Below are positions 51,981 to 59,913 of a stretch of DNA of 64,000 bases, piece after piece. How positions within the stretch are numbered: position 1 is the stretch's first letter; each line of letters opens with the position of its first letter. Made by a program: the position numbers and the translations under genes. Origin of the DNA: Acinetobacter sp. TGL-Y2 (GTDB lineage: Bacteria; Pseudomonadota; Gammaproteobacteria; Pseudomonadales; Moraxellaceae); the NCBI RefSeq assembly GCF_001612555.1, contig NZ_CP015110.1, positions 558,001 through 622,000 of the forward strand, read 5' to 3'. Below the pieces are notes generated by a model. The model was not told the DNA's origin and ran no database searches. It worked only from the letters and a program-made list of their open reading frames with translations.

Positions 51981-54731
51981 ATGCTGAAGCAACACAGTGA
52001 AATTCGAATGATTTGGTTGATGGTTTTAATCATCTCCGCGGTTGGTGCGTGGTTTTTAAAACTCCCGATTCTGACCTTTCTGTGTGCTATCGCTTTCGTT
52101 TTGAGCGTAATGCAATATATCGATGCAATTGAAAAACCTGCTGAAAAATTAGCAGCACAATCAGATTCAGCTTTTGAGGTGACCTCAAAAATACCGCTAT
52201 ATCTGTCTTCAATTGTTGCGGTAGTGGGTAGTCTGATGAGTTGGTATTGGTTGGTGGGCTTAGCAGCATCGAGTTGGATTTTCTTTTTTTTACGTTGGCT
52301 CCGGAGGTTGGAACAAAATTTAAATCATATTCAAGCCCATCAAAAAATCAAAAATACAGAAGGAATGGCGTCAAGTCATGATGGTCTTTTGGATCCTTCG
52401 TTGAATTCTCAGCAATCCATATCTTCAACACTTCAAGCCTCCACACCAGAATTGGGTTTCACGGATCAAATCAAATCTTGGATATTCAATGGCAATCCCG
52501 TGTTAAAAGTGGCGATTGTGGTGTTGGTCATCGGTCTCATTTTGTTATTGCGCTTTGCAACAGAGCATTGGCAATTGAGTCTTGCCTTAAAACTGACCAT
52601 TGTGGCTTTACTGAGTTTAATTACAACGATATTGGGATTAACTTTAAGAAATAAAAATAGAAGCTTTGCCTTGGCACTGGAAGGGCTGGGTTTGGCTGGA
52701 CTGTTTCTGACCTTATTTTTTGCGTATTACAATCATGTCATTCCAAGTTTAGGCAGTGCATCACTGTGTTATATGGTGATTATGGCGGGCACCTTGGCTT
52801 TAAGTTTGCGCCAACAAAGTGTTGAGTTGGCACTCATGGCAATGTTGATTGCTTATATTGCGCCTTTTACCCTGCCCGTGCGAGAAGCCACTGCTGTTGA
52901 GTTGGTCGCATATTATTTAGTCATTAATGTTGCAGTTGCAATATTAAGCACCTTAAGACCGTGGAAAATGCTCAATCAAATTGCATTTTTGGCCACCGCA
53001 TTGATTGGCAGCATCTATGTTTTTATTCATGGCTATGTGCAAGAGCGTGACTTAATTACTGCTTTGGTGCTTGCGCATACGGCTATTTTTATCTGGCTGG
53101 GTTTTCGTTTTAGTCAGTTGCTGGCCAAAAAAGACGGGGTTCAACTCGGTTTAAAACCGGTGCTTGATGTTGCATTGATCTTTAGTGCGCCCATAGTCGG
53201 TTATCTGTGTATTTACCTGATGTACTTTGAAGAGATTGCTTGGCAAGCCGGTATGAGTTTTGGTTTTGCTGTGATCTTTGCCATACTGTATCAACTGGCC
53301 AAGCGTAATCAATCTGTTGGTTTAATTTCACAAAGTTATCTCAGTTTGAGCTTAATTTTTCTCGCCTTAGTTCCACCTATTTTATTGCCCGAAGAGTGGA
53401 GTGTGACGGGTTGGGCGCTTGAAGGTGTCCTGATTTTTATCTTTGCGCTTTATCGTCAGTCAAGCATCAGCCGTTATTTGGCGATGGGTTTACTGATTGT
53501 GGCGGGCTTATCCAGTCTTTATTATTGGGTTGAGTTGGCTGTATTTCCAAGCAATATGTATTGGATACTCAGTTTCAGTTATTTGGCTGTGGTGCTGATT
53601 GCAAATATCCGTACAGATTTTCGCTCACAATTGTCATTACCCAGTGTGCTCTTTCTCAGTCTATTAAGTCTCTCTGCCAGTACTATACAGCTTGTTCTTT
53701 GGTTGGATGGGTTGCACGGTTTGGAGGACACTTTGCAGTCAGGCTTAAGTCTGTTGCTGGTCAGCTTGATTTATTTTGTGATCAATGAAGTGCTGTTGTT
53801 TAGAAAAGCAAACTGGACATGGCTCATCCCTAAATGGTCGGGGCTGATTCCACTGATGATTTTTGCATTCTGGATCACACTAACGCAGGTCGAGCAGGGC
53901 GCTTTGCAATGGAACTCCATCTCTGAGCGGATACTTTTTGCTTTATCTGGATTGGTGCTCACTGTGTTGTGGTTCAGGCCTGTGTCAAGTGAACAATCTG
54001 AACGAGAATGGATCAGTTTAGGCATGTTTAGCTCATTGGGATTGGCGAGTTTGACGCTGCTACCGAGTATGCCGTATATCAGTGTGGTGATCTTGCCGCT
54101 ACTGATGTGTGTCTGGTCTAGGTTTTCTCAGTCACATCCCATATGGGTTCTGTCATGGCAGTCAAGAAGCGCTGTCATGCTGATGGTCATTTGGATGATT
54201 TGTTCACAGTTATTCTCTGAGCAAGCATTTCAAGCTTATGTGTTGCCACTATTGAATCTATTTGATTTGGTGAGTTTAGCCATGCTGTTGGTGTTTATAG
54301 GGATGTTGTCTTCGCAGCTTAAATCAGGTTTAGATCGAAGTGTGGTCGCTATTTTAATGGTGATGAGTTTATTGTGGCTGAGCAGCTATATTGTACTGCG
54401 TGCTTTGCATGTTTATTTCCAAACGCCGTATAACGATTTACAGCTTTGGGAAAATGCTTCGGTACAGCTGAGTTTGACTTTACTTTGGGTCAGTCTCGCG
54501 TTCATCACCATGAGTGTCGCCGCGCGGAAGCAGATTCGTTCGCTCTGGATTTTAGGCGGCAGTATTTTATTGATTGTGACCTTAAAACTGGTGCTGCTGG
54601 ATTTGTCTCACGTCGGAACATTGACGCGTGTAATTTCGTTTTTGGGTGCAGGCTTTGTGATGTTAATCATTGCTTATATTGCCCCGATGCCAGAAGGTGA
54701 GAACCTGTTGGCTCTCGATTCAAAAGAATAA
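51981..54731 (+). CDS. DUF2339 polytopic membrane protein
   Basis: A 916-aa inner-membrane protein with more than 20 hydrophobic segments. After two segments (~10-55) and a soluble Ser/Gln-rich linker (~110-165), ILLLRFATEHWQLSLALKLTIVAL opens a continuous membrane region to the C-terminus. Segments such as FALALEGLGLAGLFLTLFFAYYNH and LALSLRQQSVELALMAMLIAYIAPF match the DUF2339 family. It is found in many gammaproteobacteria and lacks a known function. It is divergent from polA, monocistronic, with a strong terminator. Confidence 0.84.
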   Translation: MLKQHSEIRMIWLMVLIISAVGAWFLKLPILTFLCAIAFVLSVMQYIDAIEKPAEKLAAQSDSAFEVTSKIPLYLSSIVAVVGSLMSWYWLVGLAASSWIFFFLRWLRRLEQNLNHIQAHQKIKNTEGMASSHDGLLDPSLNSQQSISSTLQASTPELGFTDQIKSWIFNGNPVLKVAIVVLVIGLILLLRFATEHWQLSLALKLTIVALLSLITTILGLTLRNKNRSFALALEGLGLAGLFLTLFFAYYNHVIPSLGSASLCYMVIMAGTLALSLRQQSVELALMAMLIAYIAPFTLPVREATAVELVAYYLVINVAVAILSTLRPWKMLNQIAFLATALIGSIYVFIHGYVQERDLITALVLAHTAIFIWLGFRFSQLLAKKDGVQLGLKPVLDVALIFSAPIVGYLCIYLMYFEEIAWQAGMSFGFAVIFAILYQLAKRNQSVGLISQSYLSLSLIFLALVPPILLPEEWSVTGWALEGVLIFIFALYRQSSISRYLAMGLLIVAGLSSLYYWVELAVFPSNMYWILSFSYLAVVLIANIRTDFRSQLSLPSVLFLSLLSLSASTIQLVLWLDGLHGLEDTLQSGLSLLLVSLIYFVINEVLLFRKANWTWLIPKWSGLIPLMIFAFWITLTQVEQGALQWNSISERILFALSGLVLTVLWFRPVSSEQSEREWISLGMFSSLGLASLTLLPSMPYISVVILPLLMCVWSRFSQSHPIWVLSWQSRSAVMLMVIWMICSQLFSEQAFQAYVLPLLNLFDLVSLAMLLVFIGMLSSQLKSGLDRSVVAILMVMSLLWLSSYIVLRALHVYFQTPYNDLQLWENASVQLSLTLLWVSLAFITMSVAARKQIRSLWILGGSILLIVTLKLVLLDLSHVGTLTRVISFLGAGFVMLIIAYIAPMPEGENLLALDSKE

Positions 54732-54755
54732 ATTTAAAAGACCGTATAAAAGCAG

Positions 54756-54791
54756 TTGAGAATGAGGCGCTTTAAAACACCTCATTCTCAA
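54756..54791 (+). terminator. Terminator after the DUF2339 gene
   Basis: A 12-bp perfect stem TTGAGAATGAGG/CCTCATTCTCAA with a 12-nt loop, then ATTTTT; can also stop the convergent mscS-like transcript. Confidence 0.88.
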
Positions 54792-54837
54792 ATTTTTAAA
54801 TGCTTGTGTTCAATCTTCAAAGCTTAAGCATCAAGCC

Positions 54838-55755
54838 TTAAATTTTTGGTTCACGCTTTAAGTCTTCTGCATGGGCATAGTTGTCAATTTCTTCATTGCT
54901 CAGCGCTTGCTGTGATGTACGGTCTACAAAACCCATTTTAGGTACTGGAATTTCAATAAGATTATCCACAAAACCATTTCGAATTCTTTCCTGCATTTCA
55001 TCACGAACTTGTAGGAAGTTTTCTTGTTGGCACCATATGGCAAATAACAGCTCAATGGAGGATTCACGAAATGCGGTCACGGTCACCGCAGGTTTCGGAT
55101 CTGCCAGTACCAGTGGGTAGCTATTTGCAACGCCCAATAACACTTCACGCACTTTAATGATGTCTTCATGAAAGTTAATCGCAAGGGTAATCGGAATGCG
55201 CCGTATGGGAAATTTCGACAAGTTATGCACGGGAGCACGAATCAGCTGTTCATTCGGTAAGCGCACATAGACATTGTCCTGCGTGAGCAATTTGACCGAA
55301 AGTAAGTCAATTGAAATCACTTCACCTTCGATGGTATTACCGCGTATCAGCGTAAGTTGAATGGTATCCCCAATTTCAAATGAACCTTCACCAATCAAAA
55401 ACAGACCACTGATTAAGTTGGTTGCAGAGGTTTGTGAAGCAAAACCTAAGGCAACCGTCAAAATACCGGCTGCACCTAAGAAGACGCTCAATTTAAAACC
55501 GGCTTCTTTTAAGCTTGCCATCACAAAAATCAAAAAAATGAAGTAAAAAATACCGCGTCGCCAGACCAGTCTTTGGTGTGCATTAAACTTATGACCAATG
55601 GTGCGAATAAACGTATTCGACACTACACGGGCGAACAGAAATCCAATAAAACACAGCACCACTGCAATTAAAATTTCAGTGAGACGATCGGTGTTAACCG
55701 TGGTGAATATGCTTTTAAGACTCTCAGCAATTGTTTTGGTAAGACTATCAGCCAT
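54838..55755 (-). CDS. Mechanosensitive ion channel (MscS family)
   Basis: A 305-aa small-conductance-type channel. Three N-terminal hydrophobic segments (~28-50, ~70-88, ~92-115); the pore-lining helix is in SVFLGAAGILTVALGFASQTSATNLISGLFLIGE (the LGFASQTSATNLISG signature), followed by the beta domain GDTIQLTLIRGNTIEGEVISIDLLSVKLLTQDNVYVRLPNE (as GNTIEGEVISIDLL and NVYVRLPNEQLI) and a C-terminal alpha/beta domain. It releases solutes on hypo-osmotic shock. It lies 9 bp after the upstream gene at 55765, a likely two-gene operon. Confidence 0.92.
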   Translation of the reverse strand: MADSLTKTIAESLKSIFTTVNTDRLTEILIAVVLCFIGFLFARVVSNTFIRTIGHKFNAHQRLVWRRGIFYFIFLIFVMASLKEAGFKLSVFLGAAGILTVALGFASQTSATNLISGLFLIGEGSFEIGDTIQLTLIRGNTIEGEVISIDLLSVKLLTQDNVYVRLPNEQLIRAPVHNLSKFPIRRIPITLAINFHEDIIKVREVLLGVANSYPLVLADPKPAVTVTAFRESSIELLFAIWCQQENFLQVRDEMQERIRNGFVDNLIEIPVPKMGFVDRTSQQALSNEEIDNYAHAEDLKREPKI

Positions 55756-55764
55756 ATTGCCCTC

Positions 55765-56583
55765 TTAAAAGAATGAATCAAACATATTGAACAGTGCACC
55801 GCCCGGTGAACGTGCAGGGTTCACATAACTGACTTCACCCGCCAAAGGGGGGGTACGGTTTTCTATTCGGATACGTGCAGGACGATCACTGCCTTCATGA
55901 ATGACTTTAATTTGTGATGTCCATAAGCGCTGGGTACTTTCACTATAGAACAAAGGTAGGGCAGGCACCGGGACATTCATTCGATCAAAACGCAGCTGTT
56001 GCCCACTCACATTATGAAAATCAATCGGCGTCACCGCACGAAATGCACGAGGTCGAAGCTGTTTAAGCTCTGTGCGTCCATCTACGGAAGTCGCATAACA
56101 CATTTCACCACTTCTCGGGTCTGGGCCGAACCACGTGTCTTTGGGCATAATCACCGGAATATCAAAGAGTGGGCTTTTTTGACCCTGTACATAACCCGAA
56201 ATCCATAAAGGCGTACTGATGTAAAGCGTACCGCGCTGACCTGCGGGAATATAGATGGGATCCACAGGCCGAATCACCACTGAACGATCGGCCAAGCGCG
56301 GCAGCAGTTGTACATTTGGACTGGTTTCGCGGAACATATAGCGCTCCACATGCACCGGTTGTGGAAAAGCAAAATGGACATCCTCAATGATATGCCAGTT
56401 TTGCTCATAATCATGCTGTACCTGTGGGCGGTAATATTCTAAACGCCATTCTTGCATCCCACGGGTTAAGCGAAACATTAAAGAACCAAATTGCCATGCC
56501 TTGGATTGATTCAATTCAAATTTTTGTTCGCCCCACCATTTTAGGTTTGTATTCTCTGGCTCTCGCGGTTCATTTTGAAACAA
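55765..56583 (-). CDS. DUF432-like protein, partner of the MscS channel
   Basis: A 272-aa soluble protein with no signal peptide. WWGEQKFELNQSKAWQFGSLMFRLTRGMQEWRLEYY, VQLLPRLADRSVVIRPVDPIYIPAGQRGTLYISTPLWI (as DRSVVIRPVDPIYIPAGQ) and FDIPVIMPKDTWFGPDPRSGE resemble the DUF432 family, which is often encoded beside MscS-type channels. I propose this with moderate confidence. The start is TTG with AAGGA 9 bases upstream; a stop lies just before in frame. 9 bp separate it from the channel gene. A channel accessory or regulator role is inference. Confidence 0.68.
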   Translation of the reverse strand: MFQNEPREPENTNLKWWGEQKFELNQSKAWQFGSLMFRLTRGMQEWRLEYYRPQVQHDYEQNWHIIEDVHFAFPQPVHVERYMFRETSPNVQLLPRLADRSVVIRPVDPIYIPAGQRGTLYISTPLWISGYVQGQKSPLFDIPVIMPKDTWFGPDPRSGEMCYATSVDGRTELKQLRPRAFRAVTPIDFHNVSGQQLRFDRMNVPVPALPLFYSESTQRLWTSQIKVIHEGSDRPARIRIENRTPPLAGEVSYVNPARSPGGALFNMFDSFF

Positions 56584-56683
56584 AGCGGCATATCCTTAAA
56601 AAAATTCTGTGAAAAAACAGACTTCACGCTGTCATGTGCTTAGAGTACACTTAAAACAATTCTAATCATCATTATAAGTCGCA

Positions 56684-58171
56684 ATGCAAGTACTTAAACA
56701 ATTACAAATACCTTATAGTTTTGCAAAAAAGCATGGAGTGCTGCTACGTTATGAAGGTGATCAAGTTTTTATTGTTCGTCGTCAAGATGCATCATTGGTT
56801 TCCATTCAAGAAGCCCGTCGTTATATTGGACGTGTGGCTCACCACCAATTAAGCACTGAACAAGATTTTAATCAACTGCTGAGTTCAAGTTACGCAGGGG
56901 AAACAGGTGAGTCTCAACAAGTCGCAGCGGGACTTGAGGATCATCCAGATTTACTCAGCCTAGCGGATCAAGTGCCTGAAACTGAAGATCTCATGGATCA
57001 AGAAGATGATGCACCAATTGTCCGTTTAATCAATGCCTTGTTGTCTGAGGCCATTCGTGTTGGGGCATCCGATATTCATATTGAAGCCTTTGAAAAAAAA
57101 CTGTCAGTTCGTTTACGTGTCGATGGTCAACTTCGAGAAATTGTACAACCGCGTCGTGAGCTTGCGCCGCTTTTGGTATCTCGTATTAAAGTCATGGCAA
57201 AGCTCGATATCGCGGAAAAACGCATTCCGCAAGATGGTCGTATTTCCTTAAGACTTGCAGGGCGTGAGGTAGACGTACGTGTTTCCACCTTACCGTCCTC
57301 GCATGGTGAACGTGTGGTGATGCGTCTTCTTGATAAACAAGCAGGGCGTTTGAATATGACCCATTTGGGACTGATGCAAAGTGATTATGATCGCTTGACT
57401 CAGTTGGTACACCGTCCGCATGGCATTATTTTGGTCACAGGGCCGACAGGTTCGGGTAAAACCACCACACTGTATGCAGCACTGTCCGATTTAAATGATG
57501 GCTCTAAAAATATTCTCACTGCAGAAGATCCCATTGAATATCAACTTGAAGGCATTGGGCAGACTCAAGTCAATACCAAAGTCGATATGACTTTTGCTCG
57601 TGCGTTAAAGGCTATGCTGCGTCAAGATCCAGATGTGGTGATGGTCGGGGAGATTCGAGATTTAGAAACAGCAGAAATTGCAGTTCAGGCCTCACTCACC
57701 GGACATTTAGTTTTGTCCACCCTACATACCAATACAGCGATTGGTGCAGTGACGCGTCTTAAAGACATGGGCATTGAGCCCTTCCTTTTAGCCAGTTCAC
57801 TGATTGGCGTGATTGCGCAAAGACTAGTGCGTACGCTGTGTTCGCATTGTCATACTTTACGTGATTCAGATGATTTTGAACATGAAATATTTAGAACTGT
57901 AAGTCAAGAAAGCATCATTAAGTTACCTCAGCCCAAAGGGTGTGAGCATTGCTCGCATACAGGGTTTAGTGGTCGAACTGCGATATATGAAATAGCACCT
58001 GTTGATGATCAAATGCGCCGTTTAATTCATGGCAACGCAGCGGAGTATGAGCTTGAAAGCTATGTACGTCAGCAGTCGGGTTCGATTCGAGAAGATGGAT
58101 TGCGTAAAGTATTGCAAGGTAAAACAACTTTAGAGGAAGTGTTGAGAGTGACCAATGAAGCAGCGGAGTGA
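56684..58171 (+). CDS. gspE: Type II secretion ATPase GspE
   Basis: A 495-aa secretion ATPase of the GspE/PilB family. A short N-terminal domain (~1-100), then DIHIEAFEKKLSVRLRVDGQL, SHGERVVMRLLDK, Walker A LVTGPTGSGKTTTLYAALS, Asp box TAEDPIEYQLEGIGQTQVN, Walker B RQDPDVVMVGEIRDLETAEIA, His box STLHTNTAIGAVTRL, and the zinc tetracysteine CSHCHT...GCEHCSHTGF that marks GspE/PilB. Length and the N-terminus fit GspE; Acinetobacter T2SS genes are scattered, so a lone gspE is expected. No other gsp gene lies in the window. Confidence 0.9.
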   Translation: MQVLKQLQIPYSFAKKHGVLLRYEGDQVFIVRRQDASLVSIQEARRYIGRVAHHQLSTEQDFNQLLSSSYAGETGESQQVAAGLEDHPDLLSLADQVPETEDLMDQEDDAPIVRLINALLSEAIRVGASDIHIEAFEKKLSVRLRVDGQLREIVQPRRELAPLLVSRIKVMAKLDIAEKRIPQDGRISLRLAGREVDVRVSTLPSSHGERVVMRLLDKQAGRLNMTHLGLMQSDYDRLTQLVHRPHGIILVTGPTGSGKTTTLYAALSDLNDGSKNILTAEDPIEYQLEGIGQTQVNTKVDMTFARALKAMLRQDPDVVMVGEIRDLETAEIAVQASLTGHLVLSTLHTNTAIGAVTRLKDMGIEPFLLASSLIGVIAQRLVRTLCSHCHTLRDSDDFEHEIFRTVSQESIIKLPQPKGCEHCSHTGFSGRTAIYEIAPVDDQMRRLIHGNAAEYELESYVRQQSGSIREDGLRKVLQGKTTLEEVLRVTNEAAE

Positions 58172-58273
58172 TGTAGAAAATATTGTCTGCGGATCCGAAA
58201 CGTATTATTCAATGAGTTTAATTAAAGCTGTGAAATAATAATCAAAGAATAGGCGGGAAACGTGAATGATCAG

Positions 58274-58303
58274 AAAAAAAGCCCAAACAGTGATGTTTGG
58301 GCT
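58274..58303 (-). terminator. Minus-oriented terminator with no matching gene
   Basis: GCCCAAACA, loop GTGA, TGTTTGGGC with a seven-A run at the left. Only the minus strand has a U tract, but no minus-strand gene lies immediately to its right. Alternatively it is a weak plus-strand stop for gspE. Confidence 0.7.
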
Positions 58304-58349
58304 GTAAAATTTGAAATAACTATTTGAATTTTAAAGGGAAATATAACAC

Positions 58350-58377
58350 AGTTCGCATAAGGTGTATTATGTTAATT
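58350..58377 (+). other. dif-like XerC/XerD site, left boundary (C/D orientation)
   Basis: XerC arm AGTTCGCATAA (58350-58360), 6-bp centre GGTGTA, XerD arm TTATGTTAATT (58367-58377). E. coli dif has arms GGTGCGCATAA and TTATGTTAAAT around a 6-bp centre. The XerD arm here differs by one base and the XerC arm by three. Arm lengths and the 6-bp spacing are exactly those of dif and of Acinetobacter plasmid pdif sites. Confidence 0.85.
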
Positions 58378-58407
58378 TTAGAAATATTAACAAATTAGAA
58401 TAATCGC

Positions 58408-58435
58408 TTGGCTTCAAATTTTTGTTAATTATGAT
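58408..58435 (+). promoter_or_regulatory. Candidate promoter for the effector gene
   Basis: TTGGCT (58408-58413), 16-bp spacer, TATGAT (58430-58435), about 40 bp before the effector ATG. Inside the dif-flanked module, so the cassette would carry its own promoter. A weak -35. Confidence 0.45.
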
Positions 58436-58474
58436 AGGTTAAGTACGAAATAAAAGAACTAGAAATATGCAACT

Positions 58475-59401
58475 ATGTCAAAAGCTTTAGTAACCATTGG
58501 ATCAATGACCAATCATGGCGGGATTGTTTCGGAATGTGATACTACCTTTATCATCAATGGAATTGCCGTTCATTTGAATGGCATGAAACATTTCTGTCCC
58601 AAGTGTAAAACTGTCGTTTCAGCAATTGCCTCTGATCAATCAACTATCGTTAATGGCAGAGCCGTAGTTCTTGCAGGAGATAAAACAACGTGTGGTGCTA
58701 CATTTCTTGGTAATCAACACCTTGTTGTATCTCAACCTAAGAGTTCTTCATCTCCTAGCTCTGCTATGTCAAAACTACAGAATACTCAATCCCCAATAGC
58801 GAAGGCCGCCTCAAGCTTACCGAATATGACAATGGGGTTAACAGATCAAAGTAATCAGCCGAAAGGGCCATTTACTGGCAGTGGGCGCGGTGATCCTGAT
58901 ACAACTAGAGGCGTATTAAACGATTTAACTTTTGGAATGAGTGAAAAAGTTTTAACAGCTTTAGGAATGGAACCTGCTGATCCTAAGAAATTAGAACAAG
59001 GAGAGATTATAGGAGCAGTAATTGGCCCTGGTAAAGTTAAAGTTATTGGCAAAGCTGCAAAAGAAGCAGGAGAAAAAGCTTTAGGTAGAGAAGCTACAGG
59101 CGTTTTAGGTAGCCGCCATAATCAAATGAATCAACCCAAAAATCCCAATTACCAACCAGTTAGAAATAATCCTACCAATATAGATGGTCGTAACTATTCT
59201 GGGCATGCTCTTGATAGGATGCAGGATAGAGGTATTATGCCATCAGTTGTAAAAGATACGATTAAACATGGTTCTCAAACAGTAGGTAAAAAATCTACAA
59301 CCAACCATTATAGTCCAACAAATAATGTCACTGTAGTAACTAATAAACGAGGCGATGTGGTTACGGTATCACATGGAAAAATTGATGGTAAGGGGAAATA
59401 A
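58475..59401 (+). CDS. PAAR-domain type VI secretion effector with C-terminal toxin-like domain
   Basis: A 308-aa protein. Residues 1-85 are a PAAR domain (SKALVTIGSMTNHGGIVSEC, CPKCKTVVSAI, VVLAGDKTTCGATFLGNQHL), the cone that tips the T6SS VgrG spike. A flexible Ser/Gln/Asn linker runs ~88-135, a pre-toxin region with GEIIGAVIGPGKVKVIGKAAKEAG ~150-205, and a compact C-terminal domain ~236-308: YSGHALDRMQDRGI (His244, Arg248, Arg252) and a strand-rich end (NVTVVTNKRGDVVTVSHG). The last part resembles DUF4258, a BECR-type RNase-like toxin fold. No VgrG or T6SS core gene is adjacent. A putative immunity gene starts 1 bp after its stop. Enclosed by inverted dif-like sites. Shine-Dalgarno weak. 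Confidence 0.85.
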   Translation: MSKALVTIGSMTNHGGIVSECDTTFIINGIAVHLNGMKHFCPKCKTVVSAIASDQSTIVNGRAVVLAGDKTTCGATFLGNQHLVVSQPKSSSSPSSAMSKLQNTQSPIAKAASSLPNMTMGLTDQSNQPKGPFTGSGRGDPDTTRGVLNDLTFGMSEKVLTALGMEPADPKKLEQGEIIGAVIGPGKVKVIGKAAKEAGEKALGREATGVLGSRHNQMNQPKNPNYQPVRNNPTNIDGRNYSGHALDRMQDRGIMPSVVKDTIKHGSQTVGKKSTTNHYSPTNNVTVVTNKRGDVVTVSHGKIDGKGK

Positions 59402-59402
59402 A

Positions 59403-59729
59403 ATGAATGAACTTTTAGAATTTGTACAAGAATATTCGACAGCAACAGAAACTCATTACCACTATGCTGAGTTTGCCAAAAATGTTGAAAATATTTATGA
59501 AAATTTTAAAGATAAATTTCCATTAGAAATCCAAGAACAATTAAACATTTTAATTTTTGATATGGAAGTCATAAATGGATTAGCACTATGCGACTGGGAT
59601 TTAGCTAGTAGACCAACTGATTGGAATGATTGGAATACTGACTATAAAGAAGATGCTGATGATTTAAAGAAACAACTTGTGAGGATCTTAACTGGAGTAC
59701 AGAAAGAATATATAAGAACCTTAGAATAG
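59403..59729 (+). CDS. Putative immunity protein for the PAAR effector
   Basis: A 108-aa, strongly acidic, helical protein with no signal peptide or membrane segment, starting ATG 59403, one base after the effector stop, with GGGGA 7-8 bases upstream. A frame open from 59355 is ignored, because it would overlap the toxin. Acidic runs (KEDADDLKKQL, WDLASRPTDWNDWNTD, FDMEVI) fit a protein that binds a basic toxin. No family recognised; the role rests on position and charge. If the toxin acts in the cytoplasm, a cytoplasmic immunity protein is expected, which fits. Confidence 0.75.
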   Translation: MNELLEFVQEYSTATETHYHYAEFAKNVENIYENFKDKFPLEIQEQLNILIFDMEVINGLALCDWDLASRPTDWNDWNTDYKEDADDLKKQLVRILTGVQKEYIRTLE

Positions 59730-59746
59730 TGATAAATATTCCTTCT

Positions 59747-59774
59747 ATTTAACATAATGGACGTTATGCGAAAT
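59747..59774 (-). other. dif-like XerC/XerD site, right boundary (D/C orientation)
   Basis: On the plus strand: XerD arm ATTTAACATAA (59747-59757), centre TGGACG, XerC arm TTATGCGAAAT (59764-59774). Read on the minus strand the arms are ATTTCGCATAA and TTATGTTAAAT around CGTCCA; the XerD arm is identical to that of E. coli dif. It is inverted relative to the left site. The arms differ from the left site by one base each and the 6-bp centre is different. Confidence 0.87.
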
Positions 59775-59848
59775 TCTCCGATCGAAGTTATTTCGAGCAA
59801 TCATTTTAGATAAAATCTCTTATAAGAAGTTAAATCTATTATTCATAG

Positions 59849-59882
59849 AAAAGCTGATATGCAAAACATATCAGCTTTTTAT
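59849..59882. terminator. Bidirectional terminator between the module and ohr
   Basis: AAAAGCTGATATG, loop CAAAA, CATATCAGCTTTT, then Ts. It can stop both the effector/immunity transcript and the minus-strand ohr transcript; it lies outside the dif module. Confidence 0.9.
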
Positions 59883-59913
59883 TTTTTATAGTGGATTGCA
59901 ATTTTTTATAAAA

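Larger units (their letters stand above)
58172..58474. other. Gene-free spacer left of the effector gene
   Basis: 303 bp after gspE. It holds, in order, an orphan minus-oriented terminator (58274-58303), a dif-like site (58350-58377), and a possible promoter for the effector gene (58408-58435). Nothing coding is seen. Confidence 0.75.
58350..59774. mobile_element. dif module carrying a T6SS effector/immunity pair
   Basis: About 1.42 kb bounded by inverted dif-like sites (C/D left, D/C right). It contains a promoter candidate, the PAAR effector and its putative immunity gene, and nothing else. The boundary pattern is that of pdif modules on Acinetobacter plasmids, which carry resistance or toxin-antitoxin genes and move by XerC/XerD. 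Confidence 0.7.

Noticed and set aside
59355..59402. A longer start for the immunity gene overlapping the toxin
   Set aside because: The extra 16 residues have no Shine-Dalgarno and ATG 59403 follows the effector stop directly with GGGGA.
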